Positions 45,576-56,298 are shown, counted from the stretch's first letter. The stretch: DNA of 64,000 nt from an uncultured Geobacter sp. (GCA_903915655.1 CAIWTU010000057.1:1-64000), one strand, 5' to 3'. Numbers and translations: made by a program. Notes: generated by a model from the sequence alone, not told the origin.

Positions 45576-47276
45576 ATGAAGCTCGCGGGAGCAAGAATCT
45601 TGCTCGAATGTCTTAAAATGGAAGGAGTCGATACCGTCTTCGGTTACCCCGGCGGTACCGTCATCAATATTTTTGACGAACTTTATTCTTTTAAAGAGAT
45701 AACAAATATCCTTCCACGCCACGAACAGGCGGCGGTGCATGCTGCAGACGGGTATGCAAGGGCAACCGGCAAGGTCGGGGTCGCTATCGCAACTTCGGGA
45801 CCAGGCGCCACCAATACCGTTACCGGAATTGCCACCGCCTACATGGATTCGATTCCGCTGGTGGTCATAACGGGACAGGTGCCAACTCCCCTCATAGGCA
45901 ACGATGCCTTTCAGGAAGTAGATATTATCGGCATTACCCGCCCCTGCACGAAGCATAATTTCCTGGTTAAGAATGTAAAGGATCTTGCTCTCATCATGAA
46001 GAAGGCTTTTTACATTGCCCGGACCGGGAGGCCAGGACCCGTGCTGGTAGATCTTCCGAAGGATGTACAGATTGCCGCAGCCGAGTTCAAATACCCAGAT
46101 TCGATTGAATTGCGGGCCTATAAGCCGACTATCGAAGGGCATCCGAGGCAAATCGAAAAGGCTGCTTCTCTCCTCCTTTCTTCGAAGAAACCGGTGATAT
46201 ATGCGGGAGGCGGTGTTGTCCTCGCTAATGCGGCAGAAGAGTTGTCTCATCTTGCGACGACCCTCCTGGCGCCGGTTACCACCACCCTTATGGGTTTAGG
46301 CTCTTTCCCTGAAGATAGCCATCTTTCGCTCGGGATGCTCGGGATGCACGGCACGTATTATGCCAACATGGCAGTCACCGAGTGTGATCTCCTGCTGGCC
46401 GTCGGGGCAAGGTTCGACGACAGGGTCACCGGCAAGATTTCCGAATTTGCCCCCCATGCCAAAATTATTCATATAGATGTCGATCCGACTTCCATTAAGA
46501 AAAATGTAAGGGTTGATCTGCCGATTGTGGGTGATGTTAAGGATGTACTTGCCAGAATGGTGGTGGTAATTGAAGGGGACTCCTCCGTACTTGATTTACA
46601 CAAGGAGGCCGTCAAGCCGTGGCTTGATCAGATTGATGGGTGGAAGAGCAGCCGGCCGATGCTATATTCGCAGGAAGAAGCTGTCATAAAGCCGCAGTAC
46701 GTAATCCAGAAGCTCAGGGAAATCTGTGATCAGGATGCAATAATTGCTACCGACGTCGGACAGCACCAGATGTGGACCGCTCAGTTTTTCAAGTTTACAC
46801 GGCCGAGAACATTACTGACTTCCGGCGGCCTCGGTACGATGGGTTTTGGTCTTCCTGCCGCCATGGGTGCGCAGGTCGCATTTCCCCAGAGACAGGTCAT
46901 CGCAATATGCGGTGATGGCGGATTTCAAATGAACCTGCAGGAGATGGCGACTCTTGTCCAGAATCGGTTACCGGTCAAGATATGCATCATGAATAATAAT
47001 TACCTCGGCATGGTGCGGCAATGGCAGGAGCTCTTCTTTGAAAAGAGGTACTCCCATACAGTGCTCGACCTGCCGATAGATTTTGTGATGCTTGCAAAGG
47101 CTTTCGGCGCAACAGGTTTTCTGGCAACGAAACAGGAAGAGGTCGAGGATACTATCAGAAATGCTTTCAATACTCCAGGTCCGGTAATCATGGAATTCAG
47201 GATTGCCAGGGAAGAGAAAGTATTGCCAATGGTTCCGGCCGGGGCATCGTTGAATCAGATGGTGCTTGCCTCCTGA
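45576..47276 (+). CDS. ilvB: Acetolactate synthase large subunit
   Basis: ThDP-dependent catalytic subunit, first common step of branched-chain amino-acid synthesis. 566 residues. VFGYPGGTVINIFDEL with the catalytic Glu in RHEQAAVHAADGYAR, the central FAD-binding part, and the ThDP motif GDGGFQMNLQEMATLVQ...NNN. It lies 27 bp after ilvD and pairs with ilvN. Confidence 0.97.
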   Translation: MKLAGARILLECLKMEGVDTVFGYPGGTVINIFDELYSFKEITNILPRHEQAAVHAADGYARATGKVGVAIATSGPGATNTVTGIATAYMDSIPLVVITGQVPTPLIGNDAFQEVDIIGITRPCTKHNFLVKNVKDLALIMKKAFYIARTGRPGPVLVDLPKDVQIAAAEFKYPDSIELRAYKPTIEGHPRQIEKAASLLLSSKKPVIYAGGGVVLANAAEELSHLATTLLAPVTTTLMGLGSFPEDSHLSLGMLGMHGTYYANMAVTECDLLLAVGARFDDRVTGKISEFAPHAKIIHIDVDPTSIKKNVRVDLPIVGDVKDVLARMVVVIEGDSSVLDLHKEAVKPWLDQIDGWKSSRPMLYSQEEAVIKPQYVIQKLREICDQDAIIATDVGQHQMWTAQFFKFTRPRTLLTSGGLGTMGFGLPAAMGAQVAFPQRQVIAICGDGGFQMNLQEMATLVQNRLPVKICIMNNNYLGMVRQWQELFFEKRYSHTVLDLPIDFVMLAKAFGATGFLATKQEEVEDTIRNAFNTPGPVIMEFRIAREEKVLPMVPAGASLNQMVLAS

Positions 47277-47366
47277 GAGGGGCTTTCAGCAGCTTAATTA
47301 CTTGTCCCGTTTACAGGGGTTGAGAGGCGCTTTTCCCCAACCATTTAATTCAACCTGGAGTTTGCC

Positions 47367-47858
47367 ATGAGACACACGATTACAGTCCTTGTCGAGAATG
47401 AATTTGGTGTTCTTTCCCGAGTTGCCGGGCTTTTTTCCGGTCGCGGTTTCAATATCGATTCCTTGTCTGTCGCACCGACCAACGATGAGTCAATTTCCCG
47501 AATGACCATTGTTACCCGCGGAGATGACCAGATTCTGGAGCAGATTACCAAGCATCTGAATAAGCTTGTTGATGTTATCAAGGTTTTTGATTTTACGGAT
47601 GGAAGTGCGATCGAACGGGAACTGGCGCTTGTCAAGGTAACTGCTGAAGATGCGGTCAGGGCGGAGGTGTTGCGTATTGTCGATATATTCAGGGCAAAGA
47701 TAATTGATGTGACACCCAAATCATATACTATCGAAGTGACCGGTTCACCGTCCAAGATCGATGCCATGCTGGAACTGCTTCGCCCTCTCGGGCTCAAGGA
47801 ACTTGTCCGGACCGGACCAACGGCCATTGGCAGGGGTGCAAAGGGGTGGAAGGCTTAA
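47367..47858 (+). CDS. ilvN: Acetolactate synthase small regulatory subunit
   Basis: A 163-residue regulatory subunit with an N-terminal ACT domain (TVLVENEFGVLSRVAGLFSGRGFNIDSL) that binds valine for feedback inhibition, and the C-terminal ALS_ss_C domain (VDIFRAKIIDVTPKSYTIEVTG). It follows ilvB by 90 bp. Confidence 0.96.
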   Translation: MRHTITVLVENEFGVLSRVAGLFSGRGFNIDSLSVAPTNDESISRMTIVTRGDDQILEQITKHLNKLVDVIKVFDFTDGSAIERELALVKVTAEDAVRAEVLRIVDIFRAKIIDVTPKSYTIEVTGSPSKIDAMLELLRPLGLKELVRTGPTAIGRGAKGWKA

Positions 47859-47916
47859 GTGTAATAACATGAAGGAAAATATTTTACGTCATTTTATAAA
47901 GACAAAAGATTATTAA

Positions 47917-48942
<1,026 letters not shown>

Positions 48943-48962
48943 TATAACTCTTATTTTTTCGC

Positions 48963-49034
48963 AGCTAACCCCAGCTAGCCCCAGCTAACCCCTCTAAAGC
49001 TCCCCTTATCTAAGGGGAGCTTTAGGGGGGTTAG
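48963..49034. repeat. Three 10-bp repeats and a long palindrome after ilvC
   Basis: Three near-identical 10-mers (agctaacccc, agctagcccc, agctaacccc) at 48963-48992 run into an inverted repeat: CTAACCCC plus TCTAAAGCTCCCCTTA pairs with TAAGGGGAGCTTTA plus GGGGGGTTAG (48985-49034). This could be a small dispersed intergenic element and may also end transcription after ilvC. Confidence 0.65.
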
Positions 49035-49081
49035 ATTTGTGGTACTAGAGGGCACTCTGCCTCTATTAAGGTAATCTTGAA

Positions 49082-49723
49082 ATGCGCAACAACCGTACGC
49101 TAGTAGCAGTCGAAGGGTATCCATTTATCGCCGTAGCCTTCATTATCACCCTGGTTCTGGTGCTCGCAGCCTGGAAAATTACGGCGCTAATTACGCTTGG
49201 AATCATGTTCTTTATCTGTTATTTTTTCAGGAATCCTGATCGGAAGATAACCGAAGTCAAAAATGCGGTGGTCGCACCTGCTGACGGTGTGATCATATAC
49301 CTTGGGAGTGCCTGTGAGGAGCATCTCGATGGGGAGATGCTGAAGATAAGTATTTTTATGTCGGTTTTTAACGTCCATATCAACCGGGTTCCTTGTTCCG
49401 GCCGGGTACTAGATACCTTCAGCAAGCGTGGAAAATTTCTTGACGCGCGAAGCGAGAGGGCAACATTTGAGAACGAGCAGAGCGGCATAATCCTCGAGAC
49501 CGAGAAGGGAAGCCGCCTTGCCTTTGTTCAGGTGGCAGGTCTGATTGCCCGCCGTATAATTTCTTATCCCGTTAAGGGAGAATTGCTCCAGCGGGGTAGC
49601 CGTTACGGTTTGATCCGCTTTGGTTCCCGAGTCGATCTCTACCTTCCGAAAGACATTGATCTGCGCGCAGCTATCGGTGACAAGACGATTGCTGGCGAAA
49701 CGATCCTGGGGTATTTACCGTGA
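49082..49723 (+). CDS. psd: Phosphatidylserine decarboxylase (short, Psd-A type)
   Basis: Membrane-associated pyruvoyl enzyme making phosphatidylethanolamine. 213 residues with an N-terminal hydrophobic hairpin (about 14-50), VVAPADGVI, FMSVFNVHINRVP and a C-terminal RFGSRVDLYLP. The G-S of the last motif is the expected self-cleavage point that creates the pyruvoyl group. It overlaps pssA by 4 bp. Confidence 0.93.
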   Translation: MRNNRTLVAVEGYPFIAVAFIITLVLVLAAWKITALITLGIMFFICYFFRNPDRKITEVKNAVVAPADGVIIYLGSACEEHLDGEMLKISIFMSVFNVHINRVPCSGRVLDTFSKRGKFLDARSERATFENEQSGIILETEKGSRLAFVQVAGLIARRIISYPVKGELLQRGSRYGLIRFGSRVDLYLPKDIDLRAAIGDKTIAGETILGYLP

Positions 49724-50487
49724 ATGCTGAAAAGATAGATATGGCAGAGGGGATGCGGAAGGGAATTTACATTCTCCCCAACCTTTTTACAACCGGATGT
49801 CTCTTTGCCGGTTTCTATGGCATAGTTTCCACCACCAATAGCGATTTCAGGACCGCAGCAATTTGGGTGCTGATCTCTTCGATCTTTGATGGCCTTGACG
49901 GTAAAGTGGCAAGGTTAACCGGCACTTCAACCAAGTTCGGAGTTGAATACGACTCTCTTGCCGATCTGGTGGCGTTTGGTGTTGCTCCAGGTCTGTTGAT
50001 GTACTGCTGGGCGCTGAAGCCCTTTGGAAGGTTGGGTTGGGTCGCGGCCTTTCTGTTCGTCGCTTGCGGCGCTTTACGTCTGGCTCGCTTCAACGTTCAG
50101 GTCAATACGGTGGAAAGCAAGCGTTTTGTCGGCCTTCCCATTCCGGCTGCCGCCAGCATGGTTTCAGCGACGGTCCTTTTATTCCATTATTTCGGCTGGC
50201 CCGGATCTTATAAAAAACATGCCATTCTGGTTCTGATTTTTTTGCTTGCCTTCCTGATGGTCTCCAATTTTCGCTATTATTCCTTCAAGGACCCCGAGGT
50301 GATAAAACGCCAGCCTTTTGCTTTTCTGGTCTTGGCGGTACTTATGCTGGTCATAATCGCAGCGGCTCCGGTTGTGATGCTTTTTATCTTATTTCTTGCG
50401 TATATTCTCTCCGGTCCATTAGCGTTTCTTATGACCTATCCGCGCAGGCGAAGGCTGGAGAAAGCCCTGCGTAAGGAAACTCCCTGA
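49720..50487 (+). CDS. pssA: CDP-diacylglycerol--serine O-phosphatidyltransferase
   Basis: Inner-membrane CDP-alcohol phosphotransferase making phosphatidylserine. 255 residues, six to eight helices. The signature DGLDGKVARLTGT followed by FGVEYDSLADLVAFG gives D-G-x2-A-R-x8-G-x3-D-x3-D. GTG 49720 overlaps the psd stop; ATG 49741 is an alternative. With psd it forms a PS-to-PE unit inside the amino-acid gene cluster. Confidence 0.93.
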   Translation: MNAEKIDMAEGMRKGIYILPNLFTTGCLFAGFYGIVSTTNSDFRTAAIWVLISSIFDGLDGKVARLTGTSTKFGVEYDSLADLVAFGVAPGLLMYCWALKPFGRLGWVAAFLFVACGALRLARFNVQVNTVESKRFVGLPIPAAASMVSATVLLFHYFGWPGSYKKHAILVLIFLLAFLMVSNFRYYSFKDPEVIKRQPFAFLVLAVLMLVIIAAAPVVMLFILFLAYILSGPLAFLMTYPRRRRLEKALRKETP

Positions 50488-50574
50488 TCCGTTCACCCGC
50501 TCTATTCGCGAATCAGCTGACGGTCGATTCCAATCTGGCCAGATATTTTCAGGAGCTGACAGAAAATCTAGTTC

Positions 50575-50603
50575 TTGACAGTTAAGAACCGATCTTTTAT
50601 TAT
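50575..50603 (+). promoter_or_regulatory. Promoter of the leuA T-box transcript
   Basis: TTGACA (50575-50580), a 17-bp spacer and TATTAT (50598-50603), close to full consensus. The -35 lies inside GTTCTT-N7-AAGAAC (50571-50589), a possible operator. Confidence 0.85.
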
Positions 50604-50951
50604 CAGATAAAATTTGAAAGGCTGGGAAGAGGAGTAGTAGTCAGGACTCTTTTCTGCAGAGAGCCGGTGGGTGGTGCGAACCGGTGAAAAGAGCTGGCGA
50701 ACTCGCCTTGGAGCCGCTCCGGTGAAACGTATGCTAGCTGGAGACGTTGCCCGCGTTAAGGGTTAAATAAGGTCCACTCAGACCGGCAATACTTGCTGTT
50801 GGATTCGTAGCGTGAAGGAGAGACCGAGATTAAAAGTGCGGGCGCTCTCCTGGTGCGGCATTCAGCCTGCGGCTTGCGGAATTGAGGGATAAATTAGGGT
50901 GGTACCGCGGAGACTGAGCCTTCGCCCCTAACCGGGGTTGAGGCTTTTTTT
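50604..50951 (+). promoter_or_regulatory. T-box leader upstream of leuA (probable leucine specificity)
   Basis: A T-box riboswitch that senses uncharged tRNA. The T-box proper, AGGGTGGTACCGCGG, is at 50896-50910. The terminator arm AGCCT...CCCC pairs with GGGG...AGGCT (about 50917-50945), followed by seven T. A stem I-like region spans about 50620-50725. In its 3' side CTC (50702-50704), within GAACTCGCC, is a plausible specifier codon for leucine, which fits the downstream leucine gene. Low charged tRNA-Leu should favour the antiterminator and leuA expression. Confidence 0.9.
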
Positions 50952-50977
50952 GTTTTTAAAATTGAGGGAGGTAAAGA

Positions 50978-52516
50978 ATGGCTAAAACGACTATTATCAG
51001 AATTTTTGATACCACACTGAGGGATGGCGAGCAATCTCCAGGTGCAAGTATGAACATCGACGAGAAACTGAGGATTGCGAAGCAGCTTGAAAAGCTGAAT
51101 GTAGATGTTATCGAGGCAGGTTTTCCGATTGCCTCCCAGGGCGATTTTGAAGCGGTCAGGAAAATTGCCCAGACAATAAAGGGCCCCGATATAGCTGGGC
51201 TCTGTCGAGCTCAATTAAAAGATATCGACCGGGGATGGGAGGCTTTGCAGTACGCCGGAGAGAGAGGGCGGATCCACACCTTCATCGCGACATCAGACAT
51301 ACATATGAAATACAAGCTGAAAATGAAGCCGGCCGAGGTGCTGGATGCGGCGGTAAAAGCGGTTAAAAGGGCGAAATCATATACGTCCAATGTGGAGTTC
51401 TCTTGTGAAGACGCCGTGCGGAGCAACCTTAAATTCATGGCGGAAGTTGTTGGGAGCGTAATCGATGCGGGGGCTACTGTCGTCAATATTCCCGATACCG
51501 TCGGTTATACAATTCCGTTTGAGTATTACAATATAATTAGATATCTAAAGGAAAATGTTGCCAATATCGACGATGCGATAATCTCCGTCCACTGCCATAA
51601 TGACCTGGGACTCGCTGTTGCTAATTCAATATCCGCCATACAGGCCGGTGCCGAGCAGGTAGAGTGCACAATAAACGGAATCGGCGAGAGGGCCGGGAAT
51701 TGTTCGCTAGAAGAATTTGTCATGATTCTTAAAACCCGGAGCGATATCCTCAATTTCAAAACGAATATCGTTACGGAGCAACTTACCCCGGCCAGCAGAC
51801 TTCTTTCAACTGTGACCGGTATCCATGTACAGCCGAACAAAGCGATTGTTGGCGCAAATGCCTTTGCACATGAAGCAGGCATCCACCAGCATGGAATGCT
51901 GATGGACAAATCCACCTATGAGATCATGACTCCCGAGTCGGTCGGGTTGAAGAATAATATACTGGTTCTAGGTAAGCATTCGGGTCGTCACGCCTTCAAG
52001 AACCGGCTTCAAGAGCTTGGCTATGAGATTGATGACGAAATTCTGAATAAGGCGTTTATCCGGTTCAAGGCATTGGCTGACCTGAAAAAGGAAATATTTG
52101 ACGAGGATCTGGATGCGATTGTTGCGGACGAGACATATAAAGGAGACGAAAAGTACAAGCTGAGTCATATCACTGTCACCTGCGGTTCGTTTGCCGTTGC
52201 TACGGCAACGGTTCAGATGGAAATAGATGATCACCCGGTGAGAACTGCCGAACTCGGGGATGGGCCGGTCGATGCGACAATGAAGGCAATCGAGAAGCTT
52301 TCCAAGACCAAGGCCAAGCTTCAGCAGTATACCGTAGGTTCAATAACCGGCGGCACGGACGCCATTGGAGAGGTGACGGTAAGGCTAACCGAAGGTACGA
52401 ATACGGTAATTGGCCGAGGTTCTTCCACTGATATCATAGAAGCCTCCGCAAAGGCATATATCAACGCGCTAAACAGGCTTCACTCGAAGAAAGAACGTTA
52501 CAGCGAAAGCGTTTAG
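50978..52516 (+). CDS. leuA: 2-isopropylmalate synthase
   Basis: First committed enzyme of leucine synthesis, 512 residues. TTLRDGEQSPGASM, the metal site HCHNDLGLAVANS, GIGERAGNCSLEE, and a C-terminal LeuA_dimer regulatory domain (about 365-505) for leucine feedback. Citramalate synthase is the main alternative, but the overall sequence and the leucine-type T-box favour LeuA. GGGAGG precedes the ATG. Confidence 0.95.
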   Translation: MAKTTIIRIFDTTLRDGEQSPGASMNIDEKLRIAKQLEKLNVDVIEAGFPIASQGDFEAVRKIAQTIKGPDIAGLCRAQLKDIDRGWEALQYAGERGRIHTFIATSDIHMKYKLKMKPAEVLDAAVKAVKRAKSYTSNVEFSCEDAVRSNLKFMAEVVGSVIDAGATVVNIPDTVGYTIPFEYYNIIRYLKENVANIDDAIISVHCHNDLGLAVANSISAIQAGAEQVECTINGIGERAGNCSLEEFVMILKTRSDILNFKTNIVTEQLTPASRLLSTVTGIHVQPNKAIVGANAFAHEAGIHQHGMLMDKSTYEIMTPESVGLKNNILVLGKHSGRHAFKNRLQELGYEIDDEILNKAFIRFKALADLKKEIFDEDLDAIVADETYKGDEKYKLSHITVTCGSFAVATATVQMEIDDHPVRTAELGDGPVDATMKAIEKLSKTKAKLQQYTVGSITGGTDAIGEVTVRLTEGTNTVIGRGSSTDIIEASAKAYINALNRLHSKKERYSESV

Positions 52517-52608
52517 CAATAATCCAGTAAGGAGGTTTCTCATCAGGAGCAGTTCGTTACCGCCAACCCGCCAAGGTGGTGTCGACAACGGGTTGTAAAT
52601 CCTCCAAA

Positions 52609-52639
52609 AAAAGGCCCACTTTATTAAGGTGGGCCTTTT
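52609..52639. terminator. Bidirectional terminator between leuA and the cold-shock gene
   Basis: AAAAGGCCCAC (52609-52619) pairs with GTGGGCCTTTT (52629-52639), with A and T runs on the outer sides, serving both convergent genes. Confidence 0.9.
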
Positions 52640-52659
52640 ACGGTGGTGGCGCTTAAATG

Positions 52660-52860
52660 CTAGATTTTTTTGACATTTGCGGCCTGCAGCCCTTTGGGGC
52701 CATTAACCACGTCAAAGCTTACTGCTTCTCCCTCGGCAAGCGATTTAAATCCGTCGCCTGTGATTGCGGAGAAGTGAACAAAGACATCTTCACCGTTTTC
52801 CTGTTCGATGAAACCAAACCCTTTTGCATCGTTGAACCATTTTACTTTACCCTGTGCCAT
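52660..52860 (-). CDS. Cold-shock protein (CspA family)
   Basis: A 66-residue single OB-fold nucleic-acid-binding protein. RNP1 KGFGFIEQ and RNP2 VFVHFSAI are intact, followed by [21 protein letters not shown]. The ATG at 52860 is set by AAAGGAGGCAGG just upstream; the longer frame to 52902 would run through this ribosome site. It probably acts as an RNA chaperone. Confidence 0.95.
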   Translation of the reverse strand: MAQGKVKWFNDAKGFGFIEQENGEDVFVHFSAITGDGFKSLAEGEAVSFDVVNGPKGLQAANVKKI

Positions 52861-53088
52861 TTTCCTGCCTCCTTTCTTGCTTCCAGAACTACTGCCCCGC
52901 AATTTCCCATGATGCTGATTTTATGATTCCGGAGTCTTGGTACAGGAAAACAACAAAGGGAACTTGCCTCTTCAACTTGCTTTCTGCTGTCTGCAAAAAC
53001 TTCCGAAACTCGCTTTCTTCGAAAATTAGCAGGGAATGATATGAGTGTCAAGATATTTTAATCTCGAAAATATAATTCCCCATACAGT

Positions 53089-54117
53089 CTAGAACAGATT
53101 CAGCCGCAGTATAAAAGCTGTCAGGAAGCCGTAATGTTTGTGGTCGAAGTTCAGAATGAGGCGGTTAAGGCCGAGAAGGTCGGGTTCGTCCGCTTCTTCC
53201 GGCAAGGGTTGACAACGTGAAATCCTGGTGCCGGGGATCAATATTTCCGGGAACGCATTCTCGAGTTCAAGAAGATTCTCGTCGGAGAGTTTTTTCGTAT
53301 GTCGTATAACGAGCTGTCCGTTAATGAATCTCAGAGAGTGATAATTCTTGTAAAAGTCTTCAATAACCTGGACAGCTTCAACCTCATCCTGTGTAATCGT
53401 AAAAATAGAAAAATCTTCCTCCGAGATAAATCCTTTCCCAAGCATGAACGCTTTTACGAAGTCGAACCAGTGCCTCCAGTAATTGTCCGTGTCATCAAGC
53501 AGCACCAATGGTTTGGGAGAGGTCTTTCCTGTCTGAATCAGGGTGAAAACCTCCATCACCTCATCCATTGTACCGAATCCGCCAGGGAAAACAGCAATAG
53601 CATTGGTCTCTTTCACAAAGGCAACTTTACGGGTAAAAAAATATTTGTATGTAATTAGCCTGGGATTTGCCAGCATTACCCGGTTAGGCTGTTGATCATA
53701 GGGGAGACGTATATTTGCGGCAAAAGAGTTTTCGCTGCCGGCCCCCTCGTTTCCAGCCTCCATAATGCCGCCACCGCCACCCGTTATAATCATGAACCCT
53801 TTTTCGGCAAGCAACCTGCTGAATCTTACGCATTTTTGATAGATTGGCTCACTTCGCAGGGTTCTGGCCGAACCAAAAATGCTTACCTTCTTTCTTGTGC
53901 GGTAAGGGGCAAATACCTTGCTCGTATAACGCATTTCCTTCATGGTATTGTTAAACAATTTAAGGTCGGCCAGATAATCAATCTCCTGACCAGCCTTGAG
54001 GGCGGTAACCATAATTTCCCTGACCAGGTCAGGATAATTGGTTGCCCCGGATGCTCTTATGAGTTCGTCAATAAGATCATCAATTTTGCCGTTGGTTCTA
54101 GTAAAAGATAGTTTCAT
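53089..54117 (-). CDS. LOG/TIGR00730-family Rossmann protein, long form
   Basis: A 342-residue protein with a lysine-decarboxylase-like (LOG) core: VSIFGSAR, IITGGGGGIMEAGNEGA, and PGGFGTMDEVMEV (the PGGxGTxxE motif). Relatives hydrolyse nucleotide 5'-monophosphates to base and ribose 5-phosphate (cytokinin activation in plants). An extra N-terminal part of about 85 residues and a C-terminal tail of about 70 are not typical of the short family. The start is the ATG at 54117, since the longer frame adds a non-conserved stretch. Confidence 0.75.
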   Translation of the reverse strand: MKLSFTRTNGKIDDLIDELIRASGATNYPDLVREIMVTALKAGQEIDYLADLKLFNNTMKEMRYTSKVFAPYRTRKKVSIFGSARTLRSEPIYQKCVRFSRLLAEKGFMIITGGGGGIMEAGNEGAGSENSFAANIRLPYDQQPNRVMLANPRLITYKYFFTRKVAFVKETNAIAVFPGGFGTMDEVMEVFTLIQTGKTSPKPLVLLDDTDNYWRHWFDFVKAFMLGKGFISEEDFSIFTITQDEVEAVQVIEDFYKNYHSLRFINGQLVIRHTKKLSDENLLELENAFPEILIPGTRISRCQPLPEEADEPDLLGLNRLILNFDHKHYGFLTAFILRLNLF

Positions 54118-54361
54118 ATAACGCTCTTTCTGAAAGTAAAGTGATACTAACACTTAATTAGCCGAGTGGCAAATATTTACCGGAGTCGCCCTTAAATGGA
54201 TGTAATAATAGCACCCCAGACGAATCTGAAATTATTCGCTGTATGCTGAATATCGTCTCTGGTCACAGCTCTTCTCTTGCCCTCCCGTCGCGCAAAAAGG
54301 GGGCTTTCTTAACTGCCGCAGCCGGTTGCCAGTCAATAATAGTTTGCATTATTTACGAGTT

Positions 54362-54391
54362 TTGTTTAGATTAAGTGATCATTTTCATAAT
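54362..54391 (+). promoter_or_regulatory. Candidate promoter for leuC
   Basis: TTGTTT (54362-54367), an 18-bp spacer and CATAAT (54386-54391). An alternative pair is TTGCAT (54344) and TAGATT (54367) with 17 bp. The rest of the 54118-54415 gap shows no other clear signal. Confidence 0.35.
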
Positions 54392-54415
54392 GTTTGCGAG
54401 GAAAGGATCAGTTTA

Positions 54416-55702
54416 ATGGGAAAGACCACTGCGGAGAAGATTTTTACTGCTCATCTGGTTGATGAACCCTTTCCGGGGACCAAGGTTCTGCGGATCGATG
54501 TAGTTATGTGCCATGAAATTACCACTCCCATTGCCATTGCAGACCTTGTCAAGCGGGGCAAAGACCGGGTGTTTGACACAACAAAAATTAAAGCGGTAAT
54601 AGACCATGTTACTCCAAGTAAGGACACAAAGACAGCGACCCAGGCCAAAATCCTGCGCGACTGGGCAAGGCGCCATTCGATAAAGGATTTTTTCGATGTG
54701 GGCGCTAATGGCGTCTGCCATGCCCTTTTCCCCGAAAAGGGTTTTATACGCCCGGGCAACACGGTCATCATGGGCGATTCCCATACATGCACCCACGGTG
54801 CTTTCGGAGCATTTGCCGCCGGAGTTGGAACCACAGACCTCGAAGTCGGTATTCTGAAAGGGGTCTGCGCATTCAGAACTCCGAAAACCATTCGTATAAA
54901 CCTTAATGGCTCTCTCTCGAAGGGTGTTTATGCCAAGGATGTAATCCTGTACGTTATCGGTCAATTGGGAGTGAACGGGGCAACCGACAGGGTCCTCGAA
55001 TTCCGTGGGCCCGTTGTAGAAGCAATGACAATGGAGTCGCGGATGACCCTCAGCAATATGGCAATAGAGGCTGGTGGCACATCAGGCATATGCATGCCTG
55101 ATAAGATCACGGTTGATTATCTCTGGCCCTTTATCGGTCAGGATTATGCCTCAAAAGAGGACGCCCTTGCCGATTTCATGAAATGGTGGTCGGATACGGA
55201 CGCCCTGTACGACAAGGTCTTCGATTTTGACCTGACAGGGTTGGCCCCCATGGTTACTTACGGGTACAAGCCTGACCAGGTAAAGCCGGTTACGGAAATG
55301 GCGGGTACAGCGGTAGACCAGGTCTATCTTGGCTCATGTACCAATGGCAGAATTGAAGACCTCCGGATAGCAGCAGCGATCCTTAAAGGGAAAAAAATTG
55401 CCTCAACGGTTCGGGCGATAGTCTCTCCTGCCACCCCCAAAGTTTTCCAGGATGCCATGAAAGAAGGCCTTATCGACATCTTCATGGAGTCCGGTTTTTG
55501 TGTTACCAACCCAACCTGTGGGGCGTGTCTCGGGATGAGTACCGGTGTTATTGCTGAAGGTGAGGTCTGCGCTGCGACAACCAACAGGAACTTCAGCGGG
55601 AGAATGGGGAAGGGGGGCATGGTACATCTCATGTCACCTGCATGCAGTGCAGCGACAGCAATTGAAGGCAAGATAGCTGATCCTCGCAAATACCTGCCAT
55701 GA
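54416..55702 (+). CDS. leuC: 3-isopropylmalate dehydratase large subunit
   Basis: Aconitase-family [4Fe-4S] isomerase subunit of leucine synthesis, 428 residues (the shorter bacterial/archaeal type, versus about 466 in E. coli). MGDSHTCTHGAFGAFAAGVGTTD, YLGSCTNGRIEDLR and NPTCGACLG carry the cluster ligands. ATG 54416 is set by AGGAAAGGA upstream; the longer frame is unsupported. Confidence 0.95.
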   Translation: MGKTTAEKIFTAHLVDEPFPGTKVLRIDVVMCHEITTPIAIADLVKRGKDRVFDTTKIKAVIDHVTPSKDTKTATQAKILRDWARRHSIKDFFDVGANGVCHALFPEKGFIRPGNTVIMGDSHTCTHGAFGAFAAGVGTTDLEVGILKGVCAFRTPKTIRINLNGSLSKGVYAKDVILYVIGQLGVNGATDRVLEFRGPVVEAMTMESRMTLSNMAIEAGGTSGICMPDKITVDYLWPFIGQDYASKEDALADFMKWWSDTDALYDKVFDFDLTGLAPMVTYGYKPDQVKPVTEMAGTAVDQVYLGSCTNGRIEDLRIAAAILKGKKIASTVRAIVSPATPKVFQDAMKEGLIDIFMESGFCVTNPTCGACLGMSTGVIAEGEVCAATTNRNFSGRMGKGGMVHLMSPACSAATAIEGKIADPRKYLP

Positions 55703-55770
55703 TGCTCGACCTGAGACATACGGGTTTCGTAAGAGTTGCCCTTTAATTATTTATAGTGAGGAGTCGTTTT

Positions 55771-56298
55771 ATGAAAAATTTTGGTGGTCCTGTCCTCTTT
55801 CTCGACAGGAATGATATAAATACCGATGAGATTATTCCTGCAAGATATCTTACCGAAATAACAAAAGAGGATCTGAAGCCGTATCTTCTCGAAGATCTCA
55901 GCCTCACCGGTTTTGATCCAAAAGGAGCTGTAACCGGCTCTGCCAGGGTTATAGTTACTCGTGCGAATTTCGGATGCGGCTCTTCGCGGGAGCATGCGCC
56001 GTGGGTTCTGGAGGTAAATGGAATCAATGTGGTTATTGCCGAATCTTTTGCCCGTATCTTTCGACAGAACATGTTCAACTGCGGCCTGGCCGCCATCGAA
56101 CTCCCAAAGGAGACAGTTGATGCCCTTTTCCTCTACGCGGGATATCCTGATGTAACGATCGAGGTTAATATCGAAGCGCAGACGATCTCTGTTAACGGGG
56201 GTGGCAAGGGAGAGCTCTTTCCAGTTACCGTTTCACCTTTTGACAAAGCGCTGCTGCTGGCCGGCGGCTGGGTCGATTTCGCCGACAAGAAGTACTGA
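55771..56298 (+). CDS. leuD: 3-isopropylmalate dehydratase small subunit
   Basis: A 175-residue swivelling-domain subunit. DDINTDEIIPARYL-type stretch (NDINTDEIIPARYLTE), ANFGCGSSREHAPW and ESFARIFRQNMFNCGL are diagnostic. ATG 55771 follows GAGGAG at 55758-55763. It partners the preceding leuC. leuB does not follow, unlike in many leu clusters. Confidence 0.95.
   Translation: MKNFGGPVLFLDRNDINTDEIIPARYLTEITKEDLKPYLLEDLSLTGFDPKGAVTGSARVIVTRANFGCGSSREHAPWVLEVNGINVVIAESFARIFRQNMFNCGLAAIELPKETVDALFLYAGYPDVTIEVNIEAQTISVNGGGKGELFPVTVSPFDKALLLAGGWVDFADKKY

Noticed and set aside
54413-54964. 183-codon minus-strand frame
   Set aside because: It is antisense to leuC, a clearly conserved gene.
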